Shown: positions 42,305 to 49,877 of the stretch, in pieces
Numbering within the stretch: the stretch's first letter is position 1
Layout of the letters: each line of letters begins with the position of its first letter
Assembly: GCA_902779945.1 (NCBI GenBank)
Contig: CACZDN010000008.1
Location: forward strand, 124,001 to 188,000
Reading direction: 5' to 3'
DNA: 64,000 nucleotides
Source: Oscillospiraceae bacterium
Lineage (GTDB): Bacteria; Bacillota; Clostridia; Oscillospirales; Oscillospiraceae
The notes under the pieces: model-generated
Told to the model about the DNA's origin: nothing
The model's input: only the letters and a program-made list of their open reading frames with translations
The model's database searches: none
Translations under genes and position numbers: made by a program

Positions 42305-43594
42305 ATGTGGGAAAGCAACCGTAAGTCTACGATCGTGAAAAATATCCTGCTGGTCATTCTGATCGCTGCGCTCCTTGGCGGACTGCTGTACGCCATGATC
42401 CGCGTGCGCGAGATGAATGCCATCCAGGACGAGAAGCTGTCCGAGATCTATTATCAGCAGCAGCAGCAGCAGGCCGCCGCGCGCTCGGAGTCGCTCGCTT
42501 CGATCCAGAACGAATATGAAAAGGACATGCAGACGGTTGCAGACTATATCCCCGGCATCGTCTGCTGGGGCGATAACATCACCGCCGGCAACTCCGGTTA
42601 TCTCAACTATCCCTACGTCCTGCAGACCTACATCAACACCTACCTCTGTGACATCTATGACTTCTCCAGCACCATCGAGAACGCGGAGGAGTATTCCCGC
42701 CTCAAGTGGTCGGACTACACCGTCAAGATCCCGGTCGTGAACATGGGCGCCGGACAGGAATCCTCGTACACCGTGCTTGGCCGCTGCGGCGCCGTGCCCT
42801 ATATCGTCGCGGAGGACTTCACCATCCCCGCCGGGACGGAGCCTGTTGAGATCAAGATCAAGTCCATGTCGGGCAAGAAGGTCACGCCGCTCACCGGCGG
42901 CAGCGCGGGCATCAACAATGTCCACATCAACGGCGTAGAGGGCGTCCTCTCCATCGACTCGGAGGCATACAACTACAACAGCTCCTATACCTATTTCTTC
43001 ACCCGCACCGCTCCCGGCGGCGAGGTGACGGTTCCCGCCGAGAGCGTGATCGAGACCGCCGCCTCCGAGATGTACAAGAACTACATCCACATCGTGTTCA
43101 TCGGCACCTACGGCGAGTATGACACCGCGGACGACCTTGTCCAGCAGGTCAAGACGCTCCTGGCCCGCCAGACCCAGAACAGCGAGCGCTTCATCGTCAT
43201 AGGCCCGTACTCCGTCAGCGGCTGGACCTCGTCCTCCTACCAGCTCGACGCGATCGACACCGCCATGCTGCAGGCCTTCGGCAACCGCTATGTGAACGTC
43301 CGCAAATATCTCCTGGGCGACGGCTACCGCGACGCCGGCATGAGCCCGACCTATGAGGACAGCTTCTCGATTTCGAACGACGCGGTCCCGCCCAGCTTTC
43401 TGGTCTCTTCCAACACCGTGGAGCTCAACAGCACGGCTCACAAGCTGCTCGGCAAGCTGGTCTTCAGCAGGATGGAGAGCCTCGGCTATTTTGATGAAAT
43501 CAACAGCGAGCTCAGCCTCTCCGACGCCACCAAGAAGATCCTGAAGGACGATCCCGCACACTTTGATACCATCATCAAGAACATACTCAGATAA
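42305..43594 (+). CDS. Membrane-anchored SGNH-hydrolase-like protein
   Basis: A 429-residue protein with one N-terminal helix (about 14-32), a Gln-rich coil (YYQQQQQQ), and an extracellular domain. GIVCWGDNITAGNSGY resembles block I of SGNH hydrolases but with GDN in place of GDS, so the serine nucleophile may be missing. The C-terminal DxxH is not obvious. It heads the operon with CpsC, CpsD, CpsB and LCP genes, suggesting a role in modifying or sensing a surface polysaccharide. The ATG at 42305 has GGAG 9 bases upstream. Confidence 0.7.
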   Translation: MWESNRKSTIVKNILLVILIAALLGGLLYAMIRVREMNAIQDEKLSEIYYQQQQQQAAARSESLASIQNEYEKDMQTVADYIPGIVCWGDNITAGNSGYLNYPYVLQTYINTYLCDIYDFSSTIENAEEYSRLKWSDYTVKIPVVNMGAGQESSYTVLGRCGAVPYIVAEDFTIPAGTEPVEIKIKSMSGKKVTPLTGGSAGINNVHINGVEGVLSIDSEAYNYNSSYTYFFTRTAPGGEVTVPAESVIETAASEMYKNYIHIVFIGTYGEYDTADDLVQQVKTLLARQTQNSERFIVIGPYSVSGWTSSSYQLDAIDTAMLQAFGNRYVNVRKYLLGDGYRDAGMSPTYEDSFSISNDAVPPSFLVSSNTVELNSTAHKLLGKLVFSRMESLGYFDEINSELSLSDATKKILKDDPAHFDTIIKNILR

Positions 43595-43666
43595 GCGCCG
43601 CCCGAACCCTACAATATCGCACCGCCTCCGCGCCCTTTCCGAAGCGCGGAGCAGGCAGGAGGAAGC

Positions 43667-44449
43667 ATGAACAAAAACAATCCCGAAATCGAAATCGACT
43701 TATTGAAGCTGGTTGGCGTTCTCTGGAGCAAGGCGCTTGTGATCATTCTGATCGCCGTCCTGATGGCGAGCTTTGCCTTCGCCGGGACGCTGCTCTTCAT
43801 TTCGCCGAAGTACGAGGCTACAGCCGCCCTGTACGTCAACAACAGCTCCTTCTCTCTCGGTCTGGAGCGCTTCTCCATCTCTGCGTCTGAGGTCAGCGCC
43901 TCCAACTCCCTGGTCAACACCTATATCTTTATCCTGAAATCCAGGACGACGCTGGAGGATGTGATCTCCACCGCCGGACTGCAGTACACCTACAAGCAGC
44001 TGGACAGAATGATCAGCACCGAATCCGTCACCGGCACCGCCGCCTTCAACGTGACCGTCAAAAGCTCCAGCCCCACGGAGGCGGAGCTGATCGCCAACAC
44101 CATCGCCCAGATCCTGCCGGAGCGTATCTCCGAGATCGTGGACGGCAGCTCGGTCAGGATCATCGACTACGCGATCGTGCCGGCCGGCCGCTCCTCGCCC
44201 AGCTTCACGAAGAATACGGTCATCGGCTTCCTCTTCGGCGCCATCCTCGCAGCCGGAATCTTCACCATCAAGTTCCTGATCGACGAGAGCAACGACACCG
44301 TCATCCACTCCGCGGACGAGCTGCGCGCGATCTACCCCGATATCACGGTTCTCGCGCTCATTCCGGACATGCGTCTGTCCGAGAAGAAGGGATACTACTA
44401 TTCCTCCTATTACGGAGAGAGCAATAAGGACAGCAAGAAGGAGGCCTAG
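43667..44449 (+). CDS. Capsule chain-length regulator and kinase activator, CpsC/Wzz-like
   Basis: A 260-residue protein with two membrane helices (about 22-46 and 183-205) framing an extracellular region rich in beta and helix, the Wzz architecture (IDLLKLVGVLWSKALVIILIAVL at the start, PAGRSSPSFTKNTVIGFLFGAIL before helix 2). In Gram-positive bacteria this protein activates a separate cytoplasmic tyrosine kinase, here the next gene, 6 bp away. Together they set polysaccharide chain length and export. Confidence 0.9.
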   Translation: MNKNNPEIEIDLLKLVGVLWSKALVIILIAVLMASFAFAGTLLFISPKYEATAALYVNNSSFSLGLERFSISASEVSASNSLVNTYIFILKSRTTLEDVISTAGLQYTYKQLDRMISTESVTGTAAFNVTVKSSSPTEAELIANTIAQILPERISEIVDGSSVRIIDYAIVPAGRSSPSFTKNTVIGFLFGAILAAGIFTIKFLIDESNDTVIHSADELRAIYPDITVLALIPDMRLSEKKGYYYSSYYGESNKDSKKEA

Positions 44450-44455
44450 TAAGCA

Positions 44456-45235
44456 ATGGACGAAAAAAAGAAGAAATCCAAGGCCGCGCCGATCTCCGGC
44501 GCGCATGACAGAGTGTGCGAGCATCTGACCTTCGCCGCGAAGGAGGCCTTCAAACGCCTGCGCACCAACCTCATGCTGAAGCTTCCCGAGGGCGACCGCT
44601 GCCATATCGTCGGTGTGACCAGCGCACAGCCGAGCGAGGGTAAGAGCACCGTTGCGCTCAATCTGTCCTATTCCCTGGCGGAGCTCGGGAAGAAGGTCCT
44701 GCTGATCGACGCCGATATGCGCCGCCCCTCCATCCACCTGAAGGCGAGGATCGAGAGGACGCCCGGCCTTGCGGACCTTTTGGGCGACTCCAATTCCATC
44801 ACCTCCGCGATCCGGAATTATAAGAGCAGCAAGAATGAAACCGTTTTTGACATTCTCCCCGGCGGCGAGATCCCGCCCAACCCCTCGGAGCTTCTGAACT
44901 CCCGCCGCATGGCGACGCTGCTGGAGACCCTGCGCAGCGCCTACGATTACATCATCATCGACCTGCCGCCCGTCGGCGCGGTCATTGACGCGGTCTCCGT
45001 GTCCCGGAATACGGACGGCATGATCGTCGTCATCCGGGAAAACCACTGCCCCGTCGGCGTCTTCAAGGACTGCGTCGCGCAGATCCAGGAGGCCAACGTC
45101 GCGATCCTGGGCTTCGTGATCAACGGCGCGCTGGAGGGCTCCGGCAAGAAGTACGGCTACGGCAGCGGCTATACCAGCTACAAGAGCTACGGCGGCTATT
45201 ACGGCAATTATTACGGCAGCTACTACGGGAGCTGA
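44456..45235 (+). CDS. Bacterial tyrosine kinase, CpsD-like
   Basis: A 259-residue BY-kinase. Walker A is TSAQPSEGKSTVALNL (near residue 60), Walker A' is VLLIDADMRRPSIH, and Walker B is IIIDLPPVGAV. The C-terminal 30 residues are a Tyr/Gly cluster (GYGSGYTSYKSYGGYYGNYY) that would be autophosphorylated. It works with the adjacent CpsC, and its phosphorylation state is reset by the following CpsB phosphatase. Confidence 0.93.
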   Translation: MDEKKKKSKAAPISGAHDRVCEHLTFAAKEAFKRLRTNLMLKLPEGDRCHIVGVTSAQPSEGKSTVALNLSYSLAELGKKVLLIDADMRRPSIHLKARIERTPGLADLLGDSNSITSAIRNYKSSKNETVFDILPGGEIPPNPSELLNSRRMATLLETLRSAYDYIIIDLPPVGAVIDAVSVSRNTDGMIVVIRENHCPVGVFKDCVAQIQEANVAILGFVINGALEGSGKKYGYGSGYTSYKSYGGYYGNYYGSYYGS

Positions 45236-45240
45236 ACCGC

Positions 45241-45948
45241 ATGATCGACTTTCATTCCCATTTCCTTCCCGGGATCGACGACGGCTCGGACAGTGTGGAG
45301 ACCAGTCTCGCCATGCTGCGGGAGAGCCGGCGCCAGGGCGTGGACCTCATATTCGCCACGCCGCATTTCTACGCAGACGAGGACGATCCCGAGACCTTTC
45401 TCGAAAACCGCACGGAGGCCTATGCCGCGCTGCGCAAGGCAATGGAGGAGGACGGGGGAGACTTTCCGGAGATTCAGCTCGGCGCTGAGATCTATTTCTT
45501 CCCGGGGATGAGCGTCGCGGAGGAGCTGGTCGAGCTCAGCATGGGCTCCACACCCTTTCTGCTGATCGAGCCGCCGATGATCCCCTGGCGGGAGAGTATG
45601 CTCGACGAGATCGAGCAGACCGGCGAAAACCTCCACCGCATCCCGGTCGTGGCGCATGTGGACCGCTATATGCGTATGCTCCGCGATCCCTCGCTGTTCG
45701 ACCGGCTCAGGCACCGCCGTGTTCTGATCCAGGTGAACGCCAATTACTTCATCCACGGCGACAGCGCGCAGGAGGCTCTGCGCTATCTGCGCGAGCGGCG
45801 CATCCACTTCGTCGGCTCCGACTGCCATAATATGGAGGATCGGGAGCCGAATATGGGTCAGGCGGCCGAGGTGATCCGGCTCGACAGCGCGACAGATTAT
45901 TTTGACGAGCTCAACAACCGGATCTATGCGCTTCTCAGGAGAAAATGA
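45241..45948 (+). CDS. Tyrosine-protein phosphatase, CpsB/YwqE-like
   Basis: A 235-residue PHP-domain phosphatase. Metal ligands are in IDFHSHFLPGIDDGSD at the start, ATPHFY, EIYFFPG, VVAHVDRY and VGSDCHNMEDREPN near the end. CpsB enzymes dephosphorylate the CpsD kinase tail. It lies 5 bp after the kinase gene. Confidence 0.92.
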   Translation: MIDFHSHFLPGIDDGSDSVETSLAMLRESRRQGVDLIFATPHFYADEDDPETFLENRTEAYAALRKAMEEDGGDFPEIQLGAEIYFFPGMSVAEELVELSMGSTPFLLIEPPMIPWRESMLDEIEQTGENLHRIPVVAHVDRYMRMLRDPSLFDRLRHRRVLIQVNANYFIHGDSAQEALRYLRERRIHFVGSDCHNMEDREPNMGQAAEVIRLDSATDYFDELNNRIYALLRRK

Positions 45949-45952
45949 GCCC

Positions 45953-46978
45953 ATGAGCAGGAAGAAAAAACGGACACGCCTGATCCTCTGGGCGGTTCTG
46001 AGTATTGCGCTCCTGTTCGTCGTCGCCGTGATCCTCCTCGGTATGCGCCGGGCGATCAGCTACGAGGCCCCGCAGATCGAGCAGGCGGGCCAGGCGGTCC
46101 ACGCCGTGCCCACGCCGACGCCGAAGCCGAAGCAGTCCTCTGCCGGCGCGGCGCAGAGCCTGACGCAGACCCTCAACATCCTCCTCATCGGCGTCGACGC
46201 CGTCAACGGCGTCAGCGAAGAGACGCGCGGCAACGCGGACGGCGTCATCCTGGCGACCGTCAACCCCCACACCAGGGAGCTGATCTTCACCTCCTTCATG
46301 CGCGATACCCGCGTCAGAGTCCAGGACCGCGGCTATGACAAGATCACCAACGTCTTCCACATCGGCGGGCCGGAGCTTCTGAAAGAGGTGCTGGAGCAGA
46401 ATTTCGACGTCGCGATCGACTACTATGCGATGTTCACATATCTTGACGTAGTGGACATCGTTGACGCCGTCGGCGGCGTGGAGATCGACCTGAGCATGGA
46501 GGAGATCTATTTCATGGAGCCGAAGATCCGCGGCGTCTCCTCCGAGACCCACACGGATTATGAGGACAACGCCCTGAATGTCGATCAGGCCGGCCCGGTC
46601 ACGCTCAACGGCGTGCAGGCCGCGGCCTATGCCCGCATCCGTCCCGCAGAGGGCGGCTACGACGCCGGCAGGACCGAGCGTGTGCGCGACGTGATCGCCG
46701 AGGTGCTTGTCAAAGCCTTCCGGCTTTCGTCCTCCGATATGCTGCAGTTTGCGAGCGTCTTCTACGAGAAGATGGCGACCAATATCCCGGACGAGACCTT
46801 CCTGACACTGGCCATGAACGCCTCTGAGCTGCGGCAGTACAGCCGGATTTCCGACCGCATCCCGATCGACGATTCCTACGAGAGCGGAAACACCGGCTCC
46901 GGCTACTATGTGATCCCGGATTTTTCGGTCAACAACAGACATCTGCAGGATTCCATCTACAAGGGGATCCACGAATAA
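45953..46978 (+). CDS. LCP-family glycopolymer transferase
   Basis: A 341-residue LytR-CpsA-Psr protein: one N-terminal helix (about 12-30), a Pro/Thr/Lys linker (PTPTPKPKQ), then the LCP domain with NILLIGVDAVNG, FTSFMRDTRVRVQDRGYDKITNVF, VEIDLSMEEI and the Arg-containing YARIRPAEGGYDAGRTERVR. LCP enzymes attach polysaccharides from a lipid carrier to peptidoglycan. It closes the operon. No glycosyltransferase genes are nearby, so the polymer is made by genes elsewhere. Confidence 0.92.
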   Translation: MSRKKKRTRLILWAVLSIALLFVVAVILLGMRRAISYEAPQIEQAGQAVHAVPTPTPKPKQSSAGAAQSLTQTLNILLIGVDAVNGVSEETRGNADGVILATVNPHTRELIFTSFMRDTRVRVQDRGYDKITNVFHIGGPELLKEVLEQNFDVAIDYYAMFTYLDVVDIVDAVGGVEIDLSMEEIYFMEPKIRGVSSETHTDYEDNALNVDQAGPVTLNGVQAAAYARIRPAEGGYDAGRTERVRDVIAEVLVKAFRLSSSDMLQFASVFYEKMATNIPDETFLTLAMNASELRQYSRISDRIPIDDSYESGNTGSGYYVIPDFSVNNRHLQDSIYKGIHE

Positions 46979-47010
46979 CGCGAAAACACCCCGTTGAAGT
47001 GAAAGCAAAA

Positions 47011-47067
47011 TGACGAAGGAGCTTTCTCCAGAGGTCGCATAAACCTCAAAGGAAAGCTCCTTCGTCA
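47011..47067. repeat. REP-like hairpin with 16-bp arms
   Basis: TGACGAAGGAGCTTTC (47011-47026) and GAAAGCTCCTTCGTCA (47052-47067) are exact inverted copies, 32 bp after the LCP stop. Same family as the hairpin at 39.6 kb. It may also end transcription, although no T run follows. Confidence 0.7.
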
Positions 47068-47104
47068 CTTCGTTTCTCGGGACGACAAAACAGAAAATGT
47101 TTTG

Positions 47105-47204
47105 GGCAACACCGCACAATTCGCCTGCGGCATCTCCTGGAAAATTTGCGCCCTGATTTCGAGCCTTTTTCTTGAGGTACACAAAGTACATCTGCGAAAA
47201 AGTG
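47105..47204. repeat. MITE-like repeat, copy G (truncated)
   Basis: The left end GGCAACACCGCACAATTCG and the central dyad (GTACACAAAGTAC) are present; the copy stops after GAAAAAGTG, about 60 bp short. The break lies 8 bp from the stop of the double-glycine-leader gene. Confidence 0.75.
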
Positions 47205-47212
47205 AAGGCGGG

Positions 47213-47662
47213 TCACACGTACGCCGTGCCGCTGGCGAAAACGTTGCCGATGGGGACGCCGCTGTAGCTGCCGTTGAAGTGCCAGACCGCGGCGAGATTC
47301 ACGGTGCCGTAGACATTGGGGATCACGAAGGTCGCCAGGGGAGTGGTCGTCATGCCGCCGCCCATGTAGTTGACGGCGTTGTTGGTCGCCGAATAGATCA
47401 TGCCGTTCACGCTCAGTTCAACGCCGTTCAAGAGAGAGCCCGCCACCAGATTGCCGGAGCTCGCGCTCACCACGACCATCAGCTCGTGGTTGCCGTAGAG
47501 ATCGGCGCCGGCGTACCAGTTGACAATGATGTTCAGAGAGGTGCCGGTGTTGGACATGAAGCTTCCCGAGCCGATCGCGCCGCCCTCGCCGAAGCCGCCC
47601 GCCACGCCCTCCAGCGAGTCGTCGCTCAGTGCGGACATGCTCTTTTTGTTTTTGTCGATCAT
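47213..47662 (-). CDS. Double-glycine-leader secreted peptide/protein
   Basis: A 149-residue protein with the N-terminal leader MSALSDDSLEGVAGG, a double-glycine cleavage motif of the type cut by PCAT/ComA-type ABC exporters. The remainder (about 126 residues) is Gly/Ser/Val-rich and looks like a beta-sandwich, much larger than a class II bacteriocin core. It has no cysteines. No exporter, immunity or modification gene is near, so it is an orphan substrate. The ATG at 47662 has AAGGAG 9 bases upstream and a good promoter lies further up. Activity unknown. Confidence 0.75.
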   Translation of the reverse strand: MIDKNKKSMSALSDDSLEGVAGGFGEGGAIGSGSFMSNTGTSLNIIVNWYAGADLYGNHELMVVVSASSGNLVAGSLLNGVELSVNGMIYSATNNAVNYMGGGMTTTPLATFVIPNVYGTVNLAAVWHFNGSYSGVPIGNVFASGTAYV

Positions 47663-47766
47663 TTGTTCTGTCTCCTTCCCGCTGAATCGGTCCTGTGCCA
47701 TACGCCGACAGGATAGCACCGCGACTGTCACAGAACCGTCACACAAAATGCACACAGCCGGACCGT

Positions 47767-47795
47767 ATTATACAGGAAGACCCGTCCTCCTGCAA
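47767..47795 (-). promoter_or_regulatory. Promoter of the double-glycine-leader gene
   Basis: TTGCAG (47790-47795), 17-bp spacer, TATAAT (47767-47772), minus strand, with a leader of about 95 bases. Confidence 0.75.
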
Positions 47796-47817
47796 GGGGA
47801 TGCGGCGGATGTAACTC

Positions 47818-48795
47818 TCACGCAAAAGCAAGCTCCGTCATGCCGAAATACTTCTCCGCAAAGTCGACCCGCTCCACGCGAAATTCCCGGCCGCGCAGGT
47901 ATTCGAGCTTTCCGGCGTCCGTCGGGAAATCGAAGCGCAGGCGGTAGGAATACAGCGCCTGTCCCTTCTCCTCAAAGCCCCTGTTGAAGCGCTCACTGCC
48001 GTACTTCCCGTCGCCCAGCAGCGGCCAGCCCGCGTGGGCCATCTGGACGCGGATCTGGTGCGTGCGCCCCGTGAGCAGGCGGCACTCCACCAGCGAGAGC
48101 GGCCCCTCGCTTTTCAGCACGCGATACTCCGTCACGGCAGTCCGGGCCCCGGGCTCCGGCCTGTCTCTGACAAAGACCTGGTTCTTTTTCGCGTCCTTGA
48201 AGAGATAGTTCTCAAGCCTGCCGGACGCGGGCCTCGGCCTGCCCTGCACGGCGCAGAGATAGTATTTCTCGATCTCCCGGCCGCGGATCTTGTCGTTGAG
48301 GATGCGCAGGGCCTCGGCGTTCTTCGCCGCGATGACGATGCCGCCCGTGTTCCGGTCGATGCGGTTGCACAGGGCCGGGGCGAAGGCGTGCTCCTCCTTC
48401 GGCCGCCACTCGCCCTTCTGCGCCATGTAGGCCTGGACGTTCGCGATCAGCGTGTTGTAGTCCCAGACGCCCGCGCTGTGGCACAGGACGCCCGGCTTCT
48501 TGTCGAGCAGCAGGATATTCTCATCCTCGTACACGATGCTCAGCCGCGGCGTGCCGACCTTGAGCCAGGCGTTGTCCTCCCGGGGCTTCTCGAAGAATTC
48601 GTCGTTGATGTAGAGCTGGACAAGATCGCCCTTCTGGAGCCTTGCGTCACGCTTTGCGCCCTTGCCGTTGAGCTTGATGCGCTTGAGACGGATGTATTTT
48701 TGCAGCAGGGACTCCGGCAGCAGGGGGACGCTTTTGCCCACAAAACGGTCGAGACGCTGCCCCGCGTCGTTGTCTCTTATGGAAAACTCCTTCAT
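47818..48795 (-). CDS. RluA-family pseudouridine synthase
   Basis: A 325-residue RNA pseudouridine synthase. An S4 RNA-binding domain covers residues 8-70 (QRLDRFVGKSVPLLPESLLQKYIRLKRIKLNG); the catalytic domain has the conserved aspartate in CNRIDRNTGGIVIAAK and the GRTHQIRVQMAHAGWPLLGDGKYG motif. It modifies uridines in rRNA. The longer in-frame ATG at 48825 lies 10 bases after the -10 box, so the ATG at 48795 is preferred. Confidence 0.9.
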   Translation of the reverse strand: MKEFSIRDNDAGQRLDRFVGKSVPLLPESLLQKYIRLKRIKLNGKGAKRDARLQKGDLVQLYINDEFFEKPREDNAWLKVGTPRLSIVYEDENILLLDKKPGVLCHSAGVWDYNTLIANVQAYMAQKGEWRPKEEHAFAPALCNRIDRNTGGIVIAAKNAEALRILNDKIRGREIEKYYLCAVQGRPRPASGRLENYLFKDAKKNQVFVRDRPEPGARTAVTEYRVLKSEGPLSLVECRLLTGRTHQIRVQMAHAGWPLLGDGKYGSERFNRGFEEKGQALYSYRLRFDFPTDAGKLEYLRGREFRVERVDFAEKYFGMTELAFA

Positions 48796-48834
48796 TTGAA
48801 CAAAAAATCCCCTTTGCGATCTCATTTTTTTTGC

Positions 48835-48863
48835 ATTATACTATAAGAAAATAGTGTTGACAA
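48835..48863 (-). promoter_or_regulatory. Promoter of the RluA-type gene
   Basis: TTGTCA (48858-48863), 17-bp spacer, TATAAT (48835-48840), minus strand. Its -35 box overlaps the -35 box of the divergent rpmF-operon promoter by 5 bp. Confidence 0.8.
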
Positions 48864-48885
48864 GACCCATCGATTCATCTATAAT
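48857..48885 (+). promoter_or_regulatory. Promoter of the yceD-rpmF operon
   Basis: TTGACA (48857-48862), 17-bp spacer, TATAAT (48880-48885): full consensus, overlapping the opposite promoter's -35 box, so the two promoters should exclude each other. Confidence 0.88.
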
Positions 48886-48913
48886 ACTAAAGCGATTGTG
48901 CGAGGTGCTGGAT

Positions 48914-49405
48914 ATGCGTCTGAATCTGAGTGCGATAATCGAAGTCCCCGGCGGCTCCGTTCCCTTCTCGTGTGAGCTGGAGACGGACAGGCTGGATTTC
49001 CCTTCGGTCAGGGCCTATCCCCGCAGACCTTATGCGGAAGGCCGCGTTTACAATGAGGCCGGCATCCTCCATCTGGACGGGACGCTGACGGCGGAGATGA
49101 TCTGCGTCTGCGACCGCTGCGGGGAGGAGTTTGAAAGTCTCAAGGAGATGCGGCTGGACGCCACGATCGTGGAGGAGAACCCGGAGGATGATCCCTCGCT
49201 CTTCACGCTGCAGGGCAACGAGATCGACCTGGACGAGATCCTCTCCACCTGCCTGATCCTGGACATGGAAACCAAGTTCCTCTGCCGTGAGGACTGCAGG
49301 GGCCTGTGTCCCACATGCGGCAAAAACCTGAACCTCGGCCCCTGCGGGTGCCGGAAAAAGCTTGATCCAAGATTTGCTGTGCTTGAGCAGCTTTTGGATA
49401 AATAG
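48914..49405 (+). CDS. YceD/DUF177 family protein
   Basis: A 163-residue protein of the DUF177 family that almost always precedes rpmF and is tied to ribosome biogenesis. Cysteine motifs CDRCGEEF (mid-protein) and CREDCRGLCPTCGKNLNLGPCGC (C-terminal) suggest metal binding. The ATG at 48914 has GAGGTG upstream and fits the family N-terminus (MRLNLSAII). Confidence 0.9.
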   Translation: MRLNLSAIIEVPGGSVPFSCELETDRLDFPSVRAYPRRPYAEGRVYNEAGILHLDGTLTAEMICVCDRCGEEFESLKEMRLDATIVEENPEDDPSLFTLQGNEIDLDEILSTCLILDMETKFLCREDCRGLCPTCGKNLNLGPCGCRKKLDPRFAVLEQLLDK

Positions 49406-49455
49406 TATTATAATTATGAAGCTGCTCAGAACAGCTGTCAACAGGAGGTGTCAAT

Positions 49456-49644
49456 ATGGCAGTCCCAAAAGGAAAAGTATCGAGACAGAGACGTGACAAG
49501 AGGCGCTCTTCCGTGTGGAAGCTCACCGCTCCCAATGTCGTCAAGTGCCCCAACTGCGGTGCTTTCTGCATGCCCCACCGTGTCTGCAAGGCCTGCGGTC
49601 AGTACAAGGGCCGGACAGTCATCGCCGTTGAAGAGAGCAAGTAA
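49456..49644 (+). CDS. rpmF: Ribosomal protein L32
   Basis: A 62-residue L32 starting MAVPKGKVSRQRRDKRRS, with a zinc ribbon CPNCG and CKACG, the cysteine-bearing form. A ribosome site (AGGAGG) lies 9 bases upstream. Part of the large ribosomal subunit; co-transcribed with the YceD-like gene. Confidence 0.97.
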   Translation: MAVPKGKVSRQRRDKRRSSVWKLTAPNVVKCPNCGAFCMPHRVCKACGQYKGRTVIAVEESK

Positions 49645-49652
49645 TGCTGCTT

Positions 49653-49687
49653 GAGGAGGAAAGGTGTGAAAAGCCTCTCCTCCTTTT
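49653..49687 (+). terminator. Terminator of rpmF
   Basis: AGGAGG (49654-49659) and CCTCCT (49679-49684) arms followed by TTTT, 8 bp past the rpmF stop. Confidence 0.65.
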
Positions 49688-49757
49688 GCTTTAGCTTCGC
49701 TTGCGGGGGATGCTCCGCCTGGTCGGCGCGAGAGTTCGCCTTGCTCACTTAAGGTGG

Positions 49758-49784
49758 TTTTGCCGCGGCAGAGCTGCGGCAAAA
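49758..49784. repeat. Stem-loop before the DUF512 gene
   Basis: TTTTGCCGC and GCGGCAAAA arms around GGCAGAGCT with A and T runs on both sides; a second, bidirectional terminator-like stem. Confidence 0.55.
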
Positions 49785-49877
49785 ACGATTTGAAATGAAA
49801 AGATCGCAGGCCGCGCGTTGACGGAGCAGCTCCTTCGACAGACGTGCTGCCCGGTCCTCTACAGGGAGGGACGCGCC

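Noticed and set aside
42084-42310. Short frame starting MKQKRRIEYDPELLK before the polysaccharide operon
   Set aside because: It has no convincing ribosome site and runs through the operon promoter into the next gene in the wrong frame.
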